From positions 1-64,000 of the forward strand of contig NZ_RSEB01000002.1 in NCBI RefSeq assembly GCF_003933745.1: a stretch of 64,000 nucleotides of DNA, given 5' to 3'. This document shows positions 35,454 to 44,560 of this stretch, piece after piece. The position numbers and the translations under genes are program-made. The notes below the pieces were generated by a model, which saw only the letters and a list, made by a program, of their open reading frames with translations, did no database searches and was not told the DNA's origin. Position 1 is the stretch's first letter. Each line of letters starts with the position of its first letter. Source of the stretch: Glycomyces terrestris (GTDB lineage Bacteria; Actinomycetota; Actinomycetes; Mycobacteriales; Micromonosporaceae).

Positions 35454-38400
35454 GTGACCAGCTACATGAGCACTGTTCCCGATGGACTGCTCCGCGCCCA
35501 CCGGCGCGTGAGCCTGCGGACGGCACTGCGGCGCGCGGCGGATCTCGGCGTCGCGGGACTCCTGGGGGCCGCGCTGATCACCGCGGCCCCGCTGCCGGCG
35601 TCGGCGCAGGAGCCGCCGGAGATCGCCCTCGACGAGCCGGTGCCCGCCACCGACGTCCCGCTCGGCGGCGCCGAATGGACCGACCCCTCGGCCGACCAGG
35701 TCTGGACCCCGCCGGCGGCCGTCGAATCGGTGGCCGAGCACGTCGAGGTCGCCGTCGTCGACGAAGGACCCGCGCAGTCCACCGAGGCCGCCGTCCTCGA
35801 CGACGCCACCGCCGCCGCGCTCGGCGTCAACGGCGTCGTCATCGAGGTCGACCTCGCCGCCGACGGATCGCACGGCTCGATCGCCGTGGACTACGGCGCC
35901 GTGACCGACGCCTTCGGCGCGGAGTGGACGCAGCGCCTCGACGCCTTCGTCCTCCCGACCTGCGCGCTCGAGGACTCCTCCGCGGACTGCGGGGGCGCGA
36001 TCGACCTCCAGTCCGAGCACGACGCCGCCGCCGACGTGCTCCTCGTCGACCTCGAGTCGGACGGCATGCAGGCCGCCGCGGACGCCGCCGGGACCGAGCC
36101 CGTCCTCCTCGCGGTCGCCGCCACCGCGGACAGCGACTCGGGCGACTACTCGGCGACGAAGCTCAACCCGCTCGGCACCTGGGAGGCCGGCTCCAACACC
36201 GGCGCCTTCACCTACAGCATCCCGATCACCGTGCCCCCGGCCGAGGGACCGGTCCCCGAACTCGCCCTGTCCTACTCCTCAGCGGTCCACGACGGCCGCA
36301 CCTCCGGCAAGAACAACCAGGCGTCCTGGGTCGGCGACGGCTGGTCCTACGAACCCGGGTTCATCGAGCGCACCTACACCGCATGCTCGGACGACCGCGA
36401 CGACGACTCCAACAACGGCGAAGACGACTTCACCGCCGACCAGTGCTGGGAAGGCGAGTCCGACCACATCACCGTCTCGCTCAGCGGCACCACCGCCACG
36501 CTGCTGAAAGACGACGACTCCGGCAAGTGGTACGCCGAGAACGGCGCCGCCTGGAAGATCGAGCACCTCGGCACCGCCGCGAGCGCCGGCACCGCCACCA
36601 CCGAGCGCTGGCGCATCACCACCGAGGACGGCACCGTCCACGAGTTCGGCGCCGTCGCCGGCTCGCGCCTGACCGTGCCCGTCTTCGGCAACCACTCCGG
36701 CGAACCCTGCCGCGCCACCGAGTTCAAGGACTCCTCCTGCAAGCAGGCCTACCGCTGGATGCTCGACACCGCCGTCGACACCCTCGGCAACAAGACCCGG
36801 TACAACTACACCACCAAGACCGGGCACTACGGCGCCGGCGGCGACGAGGACGAACGGACCTCCTACACCCGCGAGGCCTACCTCGAGAGCATCGAATACG
36901 GCCTGCGGGTCGACGAACCCGGCACCGCCGCCACCGCCCGGATCAACTTCGCCCTCGCCGACCGCTGCGAAGGCGACTGCTACGACGCCGACGGCAAACC
37001 GATCGAGACCGCCTGGCCCGAGGTCCCCTGGGACCTCCACTGCGCCGAGGCCCCGTGCTCCACCCAGTTCTCCCCGGTCTTCTTCGAGACCCGGTACCTC
37101 GACACCATCACCACCCAGGTCCGCGAAGGCTCCTCCTGGCGTGACGTCGACCAGTGGAACCTCGACTACGACTTCAAGACCTACGGATCCGAGAACCAGG
37201 TCGTCCTGTGGCTCAAGTCGATCCAGCAGACGGCCAAGACCGGCGACGACCTCTCCCTGCCCAAGATCGAGTTCGGCGGCTACGCCCTGCCGAACCGCGT
37301 CGAGGCCGCCGACCGCATCCAGCTCTGGCGCTGGCGCATGTCCTCCATCAAGACCGAGACCGGCTCGGTCATCAGCATCGGCTACTCCGCGCCGGAGTGC
37401 GAGACGCTCCCTTCGAAGGCGTCCAACACCGAGCGGTGCTACCCGACCCTCTCGAAGCCGCGCGGGCAGAGCGTCACCGTCGAGGACTGGTTCCACAAGT
37501 ACGTCGTGCTGGAGGTCGGCCAGAGCGACCCGACCGCGTTCTCGCCCTCGGTGACGACCTACTACGACTACTCGACGGACGGCAGCGACACCGACGTCCT
37601 CTGGGCCTGGGACGACTCCGCCCACACCCGCAAGTCCGAGCGCACCTACAGCCAGTGGCGCGGATACGCGCAGGTCACCACCCGAGTCGGAGATCCGTCC
37701 GAAGGACCGCAGCAGGTCACCCGCACGCGCTACTACCGCGGCATGGACGGCCAGCCGCTCTCCGGCGGCGGCGAACGCTCGGCGACGGTCACCGATGCGG
37801 AAGGCAACGCCGTCACCGACCACGAGGCCTTGGCGGGCAACGTCTTCGAGACCCTGACCTACAACGGCGACCAGATCGTCGAAGGGGCGACGACCCGCTA
37901 CTGGACCTCCAAGCGGGCCTCGCAGTCCCACGACGGCGGCGCGTACGAGGCATGGCTCACCGCGCCCTCCAGAGAGGACTCGCGGCGGTGGCTCGCCGGG
38001 GACACCTGGCAGCGCAGCCGGCTGTCCACCGAGTACGACGCGCTCGGCCGCCCGGAAGCCGTGACCGACCACGGCGACCTCGCCGCCACCGGCGACGAGA
38101 AGTGCACCCGCACCTGGTACGTCGACTCGGCGACCGCGAACCTCTACTCCCTCGTCAGCCGAAACGAGGTCGTCGACGTCGGATGCGGGACGACCCCGTC
38201 CAGGCCCGCGGACGTGCTCAGCGAGACCCGCTTCTACTTCGACGGCCACACTGGGATCGGCGACGAGCCCGTCGACGGCCTGCTCACCCGCGTCGACGAG
38301 CTCGCCTCGTGGCCCGCCGGCGGCTCCGCGACCTACAAGACCGTCGAGACCACCGGCTACGACGCGCTCGGCCGCGTCACCTCCGTGAAGGACGGCCTCA

Positions 38401-41400
38401 ACCGGATCACGACCACCGCGTTCACCCCCACGGGCGCCGGACCGGTCACCAAGACCGTCACCACCGACCCGGCGGGCTTCGCCGAGACGGTCACGCTCGA
38501 CCCCGCCTGGGGACACGCCACCAAGATCGTCGACGCCAACAACCGCGCCACCGAGATCGCCTACGACGCCTTCGGGCGCACCGTCGCGGTGTGGCTGCCC
38601 GGCCGGACCCGCGGCACCGAGTCGGCCTCGATGACCTTCGCCTACAACGTGCGCAGCGACGGCCCCTCCACGATCACCACCAAGGAGCTCAACGCCGCCG
38701 GCGGCTACATCACCTCGATCGAGCTCTACGACGCGATGCTGCGACTCCGCGAGACGCAGGCCGCCTCGATCAACGGCGGCCGCACCATCACCGAGCAGTA
38801 CTACGACTCGCAGGGCCGCGTCTACGAGGAGCGGGGGCCGAACTACAACAGCGCGCCGCCCTCCACGACCATCGCGACCGTCGCCCGCACCGACTCCCCG
38901 AACCGCGTCGAGTACCGCTTCGACGCCGCCGGCCGCATCACCGACACGATCCAGTTCGACCGCGATGAAGAGCTGTGGCGCACCACGACCTCCTACGGCG
39001 GCTCCACCGACGGCTTCCAGACCCTGACCGTCCCGCCCGACGGCGCCGCCGCCGAGGCCACGATCGAGAACGCCCTCGACCAGGTCACCGAGATCCGCAC
39101 CTACGACTCGAACCAGCCCACCGGCGACTGGGACCCGCTCACCTACACCTACACCCCGCTCGGCGAGGTCGCGACCATGACCGACGCGGCCGGGAACCTG
39201 TGGGAGTGGAAGTACGACCTCCAAGGGCGCCAGGTCTCCTCGACCGACCCCGACGCGGGAACCACCACCACCGTCTACGACGGCGCCGGCCAGACCATGT
39301 CCACGACCGACGCGCGCGGGAAGACCCTCCAGTTCAAGTACGACTTGATCGGGCGCGTCATCGAGCGCCGCGACGGCGCCGGCACGCTGCTCGCCTCCTG
39401 GACCTATGACACCGTCCCCGGAGGCAAGGGCCTGCCGGCGAGCACCACCCGCTGGGTCGGCGGCAATGCGTACGTCGAAGAGATCGAGATGTACGACGCG
39501 GCCGGCCGCGCCCAGATCGTCACCACGACGATCCCGGAATCGGAGGGCGCGCTGGCCGGCTGGTACACGGTCAGCCAGACGTTCTTCGACAATGGCCAGA
39601 TGGCGACGCGCGGGTACTCCGAGACCGGCTCGATGGGCGAGCAGATCCTCACCTTCGGCTACGACTCGCTCGGCAACCCCACCCACATCCTCACGTCCAT
39701 CGGCGACTACAACCACGTCATCGTCGACGCCGCCACCTACACGCCCTTCGGCGAGATCTCCTCGCGCCGCCTCAACTCCGAGGACGCGAAGTACGCGTAC
39801 CAGAACTTCCAGTACGACGAGACCACCCGGCGCCTGACCCGGTTCACGTTCAGTCACGAGACCACGAATCCCCATGTGGCCGACGTGAACTACGCCTACG
39901 ACGACGCCGGGAACGTGCAGTCGGTCGTCGACAAGCCCGTCGGCAACGGGTCCCGCTGGGAGACCCAGTGCTTCAACTACGACGCGCAGCAGCGGCTGAC
40001 CGAGGCCTGGTCCCAGGGCGGCGACACCGCCTGCTCAGCGACGAGCGCCTCCGCCACGGTCGGCGGCCCGGCCCCGTACCGGAACACGTACTCCTACGAC
40101 GACGCCGGGAACCGCACCGGCGACCATCTGAGCGTCACCGGCCAGGCGGACACCGCGCGCACCTTCACGTACGCCGAGCCCGGCGAGGCGCGCCCGCATG
40201 CGCCGGTCGAGGTCGACTACGCCAACGGCGACCGCGCGATCTTCGGTTACGACGCGGCCGGCAACACCACCAGCCGCGACGTCGGCGGCGACGTGCAGAC
40301 CTTCGAATGGGACGCCGAAGGCAACAACACCGTCGTCAACACCGGGGACGCCCAGACCCGCATGGTCTACGACCCGGACGGCGAGCGCCTCATCAGGGAC
40401 GACGGCGACACCGTCACCCTCTTCATCGCGGACACCGAGGTCGTCTGGAACCGCGACGCCGAGACGCTCGACACCACCCGCTACTTCCAGCACGCCGGGC
40501 ACACCGTGGCGGTCGCCAACGGCGACTCCCTCGGCAACTGGCGCTTCACCGGCGTCAGCCCGCAAGGCACCGCGACCCACTCGGTCAACGCGGTCTCCGA
40601 GTCGTTCGTGACCGTCCGCTACTTCGACCCGTACGGCATCAACCGCGGCGACCGCACCGGCCAGTGGTTCGGCCAGCAGGGATGGGTCGGCGGCGTCGAG
40701 GACCCCGAGAGCGGGCTCCTCGAACTCGGCGCCAGATCTTACGACGCCCTGTTCGGGCGGTTCATGTCGATCGACCCCGTCATCGACGTCACCGACGAGC
40801 AGCAGATCAACGGCTACGCGTACGCCAACCACAACCCGGTGACCTTCGCCGACCCCACCGGCCTCTTCCTCGGCGGCCTGGTGGACAAGGCCAAGGACGC
40901 GGTCGACTCGGTCGCCAACACCGTCTCCGACGTCGCCGGCAGCGCCGCCGACTGGGTCGTCGACAACGCCGGCACGATCTCCACGGTCGCAGGCGTCGTC
41001 GCCACCGTCGCCGCCTTCGTCCCCGGAGGCCAGGTCGTCGCCCTCGCCGCCAGCGCCGTGGCCATCGGCGCAGGAGCGATCGAAACCAGCCAGGCCTGCG
41101 CCGCGGGCGAGACCGTGGACTGCGCCATGGGCGTGGCGGGCATGCTCCCCGGCCCCCTCGGCACCGCAGCCGACGTCGCCGCCACCGCCTACACCTGCAC
41201 CACAGGAACGGCGACCGACTGCATCACCGAGTTCATCCCGGGAGGAAGAAGGGGTCCCGACGCAACCGACGGCGGCACGAGCCCCAGTTCCGATGCCACC
41301 GATGACTCGGGAGCGAGTTCGTGCAAGTCGTTCGTACCCGGAACTGAAGTCCTCCTTGCTGACGGCACCCGGGTTCTGATCGAGAACATCCGGCAGGGAG

Positions 41401-42197
41401 ACCGCGTCCAGGCAGTGGATGCGGTCACCGGCCAGGTCGCGACAGGAGAAGTCCTAGTCGCACACCGGACTCCAAGCCAAGAGCGTGGTCTTATCGAGAT
41501 AGCAATCGACACAGACCTCGATGGCACGGGCGACACGGTGGTCGTCTCCACGGTCGGGCATCCGTTCTGGGTCGCAGACGACAACGTGGAATCGGAATCC
41601 GCCGTCGACGCGACATGGAACGAGATCCCCGCGGACTGGCGGCCCGCGCGTTCACTCGAAGCGGGAAGCTGGATCTCGACCGGTGCCGGGACCTGGGTCC
41701 AGGTGACAGCCGTTCTGGAACGACAGACCGTGACCGAAACCTACAATCTGACGGTCAAGGGGCTTCATACCTACCTGGTGGCTGCTGGCGATGCCTCAAT
41801 CCTCGCGCACAATCAGAACGGACATCTGGATGCTTGTACGGCCGTTGCGGATAGTGCCAATCTTCCAGACGTCGGCCTGGTCGAGGGGCCTGCTCCGGCC
41901 CAGGCATATGCAATGCTCGACTTGATCAATGCTCGTCCCGACGGATTGGGCAAAGTGCCAGGTTACAATGGCAACGTGAACTGGGGCAACGGAGGCGGAC
42001 TTCTGCCCACTGATCAGCGGTATCGCGAATGGGACGTGTATCCCACCGGTTCGGTGAACTGTCCGCAATGCGGGGGGACCGTTCGAGGAGATGAGCGAGT
42101 GATCACGACTCGGGACACCACGAACAATGATGCCTACTACTCGCCGGATCATTACCATACTTTCTATTATCTGCACGGAGGGTCGAAGCCTGTCTGA
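35454..42197 (+). CDS. RHS polymorphic toxin with Hint and RNase Sa/barnase-type tip
   Basis: The protein is 2,247 aa. It has a signal peptide (about 1-50, ending ASAQEP), a large N-terminal beta region, YD/RHS repeats (about 860-1740) and the RHS core closing sequence LELGARSYDALFGRFMSIDP...NPVTFADPTG (about 1755-1803). A Hint autoprotease-type domain (about 1957-2120) starts CKSFVPGTEVLL and ends with the AHN motif. The tip (2125-2247) matches guanyl-specific microbial RNases, with Glu2192 in YREWDV, Arg2211 and Arg2215 in RGDERVI and His2233 in DHYHTF, equivalent to the catalytic residues of RNase Sa. An extra CPQC insert is present. The toxin should kill by cutting RNA in a neighbouring cell. 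ATG 35466 is an alternative start. Confidence 0.9.
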   Translation: MTSYMSTVPDGLLRAHRRVSLRTALRRAADLGVAGLLGAALITAAPLPASAQEPPEIALDEPVPATDVPLGGAEWTDPSADQVWTPPAAVESVAEHVEVAVVDEGPAQSTEAAVLDDATAAALGVNGVVIEVDLAADGSHGSIAVDYGAVTDAFGAEWTQRLDAFVLPTCALEDSSADCGGAIDLQSEHDAAADVLLVDLESDGMQAAADAAGTEPVLLAVAATADSDSGDYSATKLNPLGTWEAGSNTGAFTYSIPITVPPAEGPVPELALSYSSAVHDGRTSGKNNQASWVGDGWSYEPGFIERTYTACSDDRDDDSNNGEDDFTADQCWEGESDHITVSLSGTTATLLKDDDSGKWYAENGAAWKIEHLGTAASAGTATTERWRITTEDGTVHEFGAVAGSRLTVPVFGNHSGEPCRATEFKDSSCKQAYRWMLDTAVDTLGNKTRYNYTTKTGHYGAGGDEDERTSYTREAYLESIEYGLRVDEPGTAATARINFALADRCEGDCYDADGKPIETAWPEVPWDLHCAEAPCSTQFSPVFFETRYLDTITTQVREGSSWRDVDQWNLDYDFKTYGSENQVVLWLKSIQQTAKTGDDLSLPKIEFGGYALPNRVEAADRIQLWRWRMSSIKTETGSVISIGYSAPECETLPSKASNTERCYPTLSKPRGQSVTVEDWFHKYVVLEVGQSDPTAFSPSVTTYYDYSTDGSDTDVLWAWDDSAHTRKSERTYSQWRGYAQVTTRVGDPSEGPQQVTRTRYYRGMDGQPLSGGGERSATVTDAEGNAVTDHEALAGNVFETLTYNGDQIVEGATTRYWTSKRASQSHDGGAYEAWLTAPSREDSRRWLAGDTWQRSRLSTEYDALGRPEAVTDHGDLAATGDEKCTRTWYVDSATANLYSLVSRNEVVDVGCGTTPSRPADVLSETRFYFDGHTGIGDEPVDGLLTRVDELASWPAGGSATYKTVETTGYDALGRVTSVKDGLNRITTTAFTPTGAGPVTKTVTTDPAGFAETVTLDPAWGHATKIVDANNRATEIAYDAFGRTVAVWLPGRTRGTESASMTFAYNVRSDGPSTITTKELNAAGGYITSIELYDAMLRLRETQAASINGGRTITEQYYDSQGRVYEERGPNYNSAPPSTTIATVARTDSPNRVEYRFDAAGRITDTIQFDRDEELWRTTTSYGGSTDGFQTLTVPPDGAAAEATIENALDQVTEIRTYDSNQPTGDWDPLTYTYTPLGEVATMTDAAGNLWEWKYDLQGRQVSSTDPDAGTTTTVYDGAGQTMSTTDARGKTLQFKYDLIGRVIERRDGAGTLLASWTYDTVPGGKGLPASTTRWVGGNAYVEEIEMYDAAGRAQIVTTTIPESEGALAGWYTVSQTFFDNGQMATRGYSETGSMGEQILTFGYDSLGNPTHILTSIGDYNHVIVDAATYTPFGEISSRRLNSEDAKYAYQNFQYDETTRRLTRFTFSHETTNPHVADVNYAYDDAGNVQSVVDKPVGNGSRWETQCFNYDAQQRLTEAWSQGGDTACSATSASATVGGPAPYRNTYSYDDAGNRTGDHLSVTGQADTARTFTYAEPGEARPHAPVEVDYANGDRAIFGYDAAGNTTSRDVGGDVQTFEWDAEGNNTVVNTGDAQTRMVYDPDGERLIRDDGDTVTLFIADTEVVWNRDAETLDTTRYFQHAGHTVAVANGDSLGNWRFTGVSPQGTATHSVNAVSESFVTVRYFDPYGINRGDRTGQWFGQQGWVGGVEDPESGLLELGARSYDALFGRFMSIDPVIDVTDEQQINGYAYANHNPVTFADPTGLFLGGLVDKAKDAVDSVANTVSDVAGSAADWVVDNAGTISTVAGVVATVAAFVPGGQVVALAASAVAIGAGAIETSQACAAGETVDCAMGVAGMLPGPLGTAADVAATAYTCTTGTATDCITEFIPGGRRGPDATDGGTSPSSDATDDSGASSCKSFVPGTEVLLADGTRVLIENIRQGDRVQAVDAVTGQVATGEVLVAHRTPSQERGLIEIAIDTDLDGTGDTVVVSTVGHPFWVADDNVESESAVDATWNEIPADWRPARSLEAGSWISTGAGTWVQVTAVLERQTVTETYNLTVKGLHTYLVAAGDASILAHNQNGHLDACTAVADSANLPDVGLVEGPAPAQAYAMLDLINARPDGLGKVPGYNGNVNWGNGGGLLPTDQRYREWDVYPTGSVNCPQCGGTVRGDERVITTRDTTNNDAYYSPDHYHTFYYLHGGSKPV

Positions 42198-42781
42198 TGG
42201 GGGAGAAACTTCAGCTTCCCGGAGCTTATCGCGGAAGCATACCCGTCCTTCTCGCCATCGAAGAGTCGAATCTTCTGCGTGAGAGCGGCGATCGCGAGCG
42301 TGAATTCTTCATTGAAATCGACGGAAGCAAGATTGCAGGGCCCGTCGATATATTCACCATGCTGGGGAGGAAGGTCCATCTCCATCCATATCTCGGTCGA
42401 AATTGGGATGCACTCGCTGAGGCACTGGTAACCGTCGGTGAGGCGCTCGAGGCGGATAGAGTAGTCCTGATCATCCGCCATGCGGAACTACTTGCGACCA
42501 AGAGCTGGCTGCCCACCTTCGTAAGGGTGATGTGCCATGCGAGTGAATCCGCCGGAGCGTGGTGCAACGACGAGGGCGAGCCGTATGACGGACATCGCTT
42601 CGCCCTGCGAGTGCTACTGGTACTCAAAGACGGCTCATTCGACCGCTTCCGGGAATCGATCATGTCTAATTCCGACAGCTTGAGGGATTACTACGGAGTC
42701 GCGCTACGGGTCGTCGCTCACGGTTCTGCGACGGGCTTCCGGGCGCTTACTGTCGACCCCGAAAACCGAGGCTATTTCTAG
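42197..42781 (+). CDS. barstar-like immunity protein
   Basis: The protein is 194 aa. Residues about 37-140 match barstar, the barnase inhibitor: IEIDGSKIAGPVDIFTMLG, then YLGRNWDALAEAL, where Asp71 equals barstar Asp35, the residue that plugs the RNase active site. Barstar Asp39 is replaced by Glu75. A 36-residue N-terminal and an approximately 50-residue C-terminal extension make it longer than barstar (about 90). Its ATG overlaps the toxin stop (ATGA), so both are made together. It should stop the toxin's RNase domain in the producer and its kin. Confidence 0.88.
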   Translation: MGEKLQLPGAYRGSIPVLLAIEESNLLRESGDREREFFIEIDGSKIAGPVDIFTMLGRKVHLHPYLGRNWDALAEALVTVGEALEADRVVLIIRHAELLATKSWLPTFVRVMCHASESAGAWCNDEGEPYDGHRFALRVLLVLKDGSFDRFRESIMSNSDSLRDYYGVALRVVAHGSATGFRALTVDPENRGYF

Positions 42782-42796
42782 GTGATCACCTGGTGG

Positions 42797-42802
42797 TAGG
42801 AT
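42797..42802 (+). promoter_or_regulatory. candidate -10 of the methyltransferase gene
   Basis: TAGGAT at 42797-42802, with a 10-bp palindrome GGTGATCACC at 42781-42790 just upstream, where a regulator could bind. The leader would be about 65 nt. Confidence 0.35.
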
Positions 42803-42873
42803 CCGCGGTCGAACCTGCGAGGGCGCTTCCGTCGCAGGCTCTCAGCGAATAGTCGTAACGAAGGGCGACCACG

Positions 42874-43911
42874 ATGCAGCAGTACGCCATGTTGATCGCT
42901 CCTTCTGCGAACCGGGTGTATTCGCAGCATGCGGGTCGGATGGTGGCGGCGGAGATCGGGGTGTTCGGGCTCGGGGCGCTCGCGGGGGCCGTGGAGGAGC
43001 TCGAGGAGGCCGTCATCGGGGGCGTGCCGTACCTGGTGTTCCGGGCCAAGGCGCTGTCGGGGCGGGATCTGCGGCTGCTGTCGAACGTGTCGTCGCTGTT
43101 CGCGCTGTTCGAGGTGCACGGGACGATGCTGGAGCCGATCCCGGTGCAGCGGATGGACCGGTACGACGACGATCTGGTGTCGATCCTCAAGTACGTGGGG
43201 AAGACGAACGAGCAGTTCACGAAGCTGCTGCTGAACGTGACCGCGGCGAGCGCGTTCGACGCCGAGCGGATCCTCGGCGGGGGCCTGAAGGTGTTCGACC
43301 CGATGTGCGGGCGGGGGACCACGCTGAACCAGGCCGCGATGTACGGCTACGACGGGTTCGGGGTCGAGGTCGACAAGCGGGACTTCGAGGCGTACGGCGC
43401 GTTCATCCAGCGCTGGCTGAAGGACAAGCGGCTCAAGCACAAGGCGCTGACGAGCCGGGTGAAGCGGGACGGGCGCGGGGTGGGGCAGCAGACCCGGGTC
43501 GAGTTCGCGGCGACCAAGGAGCTGCACCGGGCCGGGGAGACGCAGGTGCTGGAGATCGTCAACGCCGACACGCTGCGCAGCGGCGAGATCTACCGGCGGC
43601 GCAGCTTCGACCTGATCGTGACCGACGTGCCCTACGGCGTGCAGCACGCCGCGGTGCGCGACACCAGGGCGCTCTCGCGCCGGCCGACCGAGCTGCTCGA
43701 GGCCGCCGTCCCGGTGTGGGCCGAGCTGCTGCGGCCGGGCGGGGCGATGGGGCTGTCGTGGAACACCTACACGACCGACCGGTCCGAGCTGGCCGCGATG
43801 CTGGAGGACGCCGGCCTCGAGGTCATGGACGCCGGGCCGTACCTCGACTTCGAGCACCGCGTGGACCACGCGATCAATCGGGACCTGATCGTCGCTCGCC
43901 TGCCGCGCTAG
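42874..43911 (+). CDS. SAM-dependent nucleic-acid methyltransferase
   Basis: The protein is 345 aa. Its Rossmann methyltransferase core (about 135-330) has motif I VFDPMCGRGTTLNQAAMYGYDGFGVEVD and motif IV TDVPYG, the D-x-P-Y-type active site of enzymes that methylate amino groups of bases (N6-adenine or N2-guanine). The N-terminal 130 residues may bind RNA. It is probably a tRNA/rRNA methylase of the TRM11/RlmL-like group. The exact target is unknown. Its high GC shows it belongs to the host backbone rather than the toxin cassette upstream. Confidence 0.82.
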   Translation: MQQYAMLIAPSANRVYSQHAGRMVAAEIGVFGLGALAGAVEELEEAVIGGVPYLVFRAKALSGRDLRLLSNVSSLFALFEVHGTMLEPIPVQRMDRYDDDLVSILKYVGKTNEQFTKLLLNVTAASAFDAERILGGGLKVFDPMCGRGTTLNQAAMYGYDGFGVEVDKRDFEAYGAFIQRWLKDKRLKHKALTSRVKRDGRGVGQQTRVEFAATKELHRAGETQVLEIVNADTLRSGEIYRRRSFDLIVTDVPYGVQHAAVRDTRALSRRPTELLEAAVPVWAELLRPGGAMGLSWNTYTTDRSELAAMLEDAGLEVMDAGPYLDFEHRVDHAINRDLIVARLPR

Positions 43912-44080
43912 CCCCTGGGCGACACGCTGAAGCGAAATCTCCGATTTTTGTAGGGTTCGGCATTCGGCGCGGTGTTACCGCCTGGCTTCTGTCGCTTACG
44001 CGCCGGTCCATCATCGACACCGGTCGTGCGGGCCCGACAAAAATCGCGGCACCGGACGGCGATGGTCACGTTCAGTGTTG

Positions 44081-44109
44081 TTGACTTCACTCAATGTCGC
44101 CTCTAGATT
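44081..44109 (+). promoter_or_regulatory. sigma-70-like promoter of the Rv3235-like gene
   Basis: TTGACT (44081-44086), 17 bp, TAGATT (44104-44109). The start lies about 30 nt downstream. Confidence 0.65.
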
Positions 44110-44147
44110 CTCTCCCAACGGAACCCACCGACCCGTTAGGAGCGACC

Positions 44148-44504
44148 GTGAACTGCCGCAAGGACATCGCCACTCTCCCGCACCCGCGACAGGCCGTCAG
44201 CTACTCCTGCTACTTCCTGAACGTCCTCACTGGACGCAAGTCCGCCGCCGAGGCCCGCCTGTTCGCCACCCAGGAGGGCTGGGCCGCCTTCGTCCGAGTC
44301 CGCCGCCGCGTGCCCCACCACCTCCGCCAGGTCCGGGTCCGCCGCGCCACCACCCCGACGCCCGGCACCGTCGAAGTCCTCGCCATGGTCGAGAACGGCG
44401 CGGCCCACCACGCCATGACCTTCACCTTCACCGCCACCGACCACGGCTGGCGCCTCGTCCACTGCGACCTCATCGACCGCACCGAGCCGAGGCACCGCCG
44501 CTAG
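44148..44504 (+). CDS. Rv3235-family small protein
   Basis: The protein is 118 aa. It resembles the actinobacterial Rv3235 family: an N-terminal amphipathic part (AVSYSCYFLNVLTGRKSAAEARLFATQEGWAAFV), then RVRRATTPTPGTVEVLAMVENGAAHHAMTFTFTATDHGWRLVHCDLI. Its function is unknown. In other actinobacteria it lies near secA, but no sec gene is in this window. GTG 44148 was chosen because AGGAG lies 5 nt upstream. A strong hairpin follows. Confidence 0.65.
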   Translation: MNCRKDIATLPHPRQAVSYSCYFLNVLTGRKSAAEARLFATQEGWAAFVRVRRRVPHHLRQVRVRRATTPTPGTVEVLAMVENGAAHHAMTFTFTATDHGWRLVHCDLIDRTEPRHRR

Positions 44505-44520
44505 CCCGGGCGCAGCACGA

Positions 44521-44550
44521 GGCCGCCGGACCCGAACGGGTCCGGCGGCC
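44521..44550. terminator. bidirectional terminator, Rv3235-like/phytase
   Basis: A perfect 13-bp stem (44521-44533 with 44538-44550) with loop GAAC lies between convergent genes. Confidence 0.88.
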
Positions 44551-44560
44551 TCCTGTGCCG

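Noticed and set aside
36279..39875. 1,198-codon minus-strand frame antisense to the RHS gene
   Set aside because: Gly/Val/Asp/Arg low-complexity product without a domain; the RHS repeats on the plus strand explain the region.
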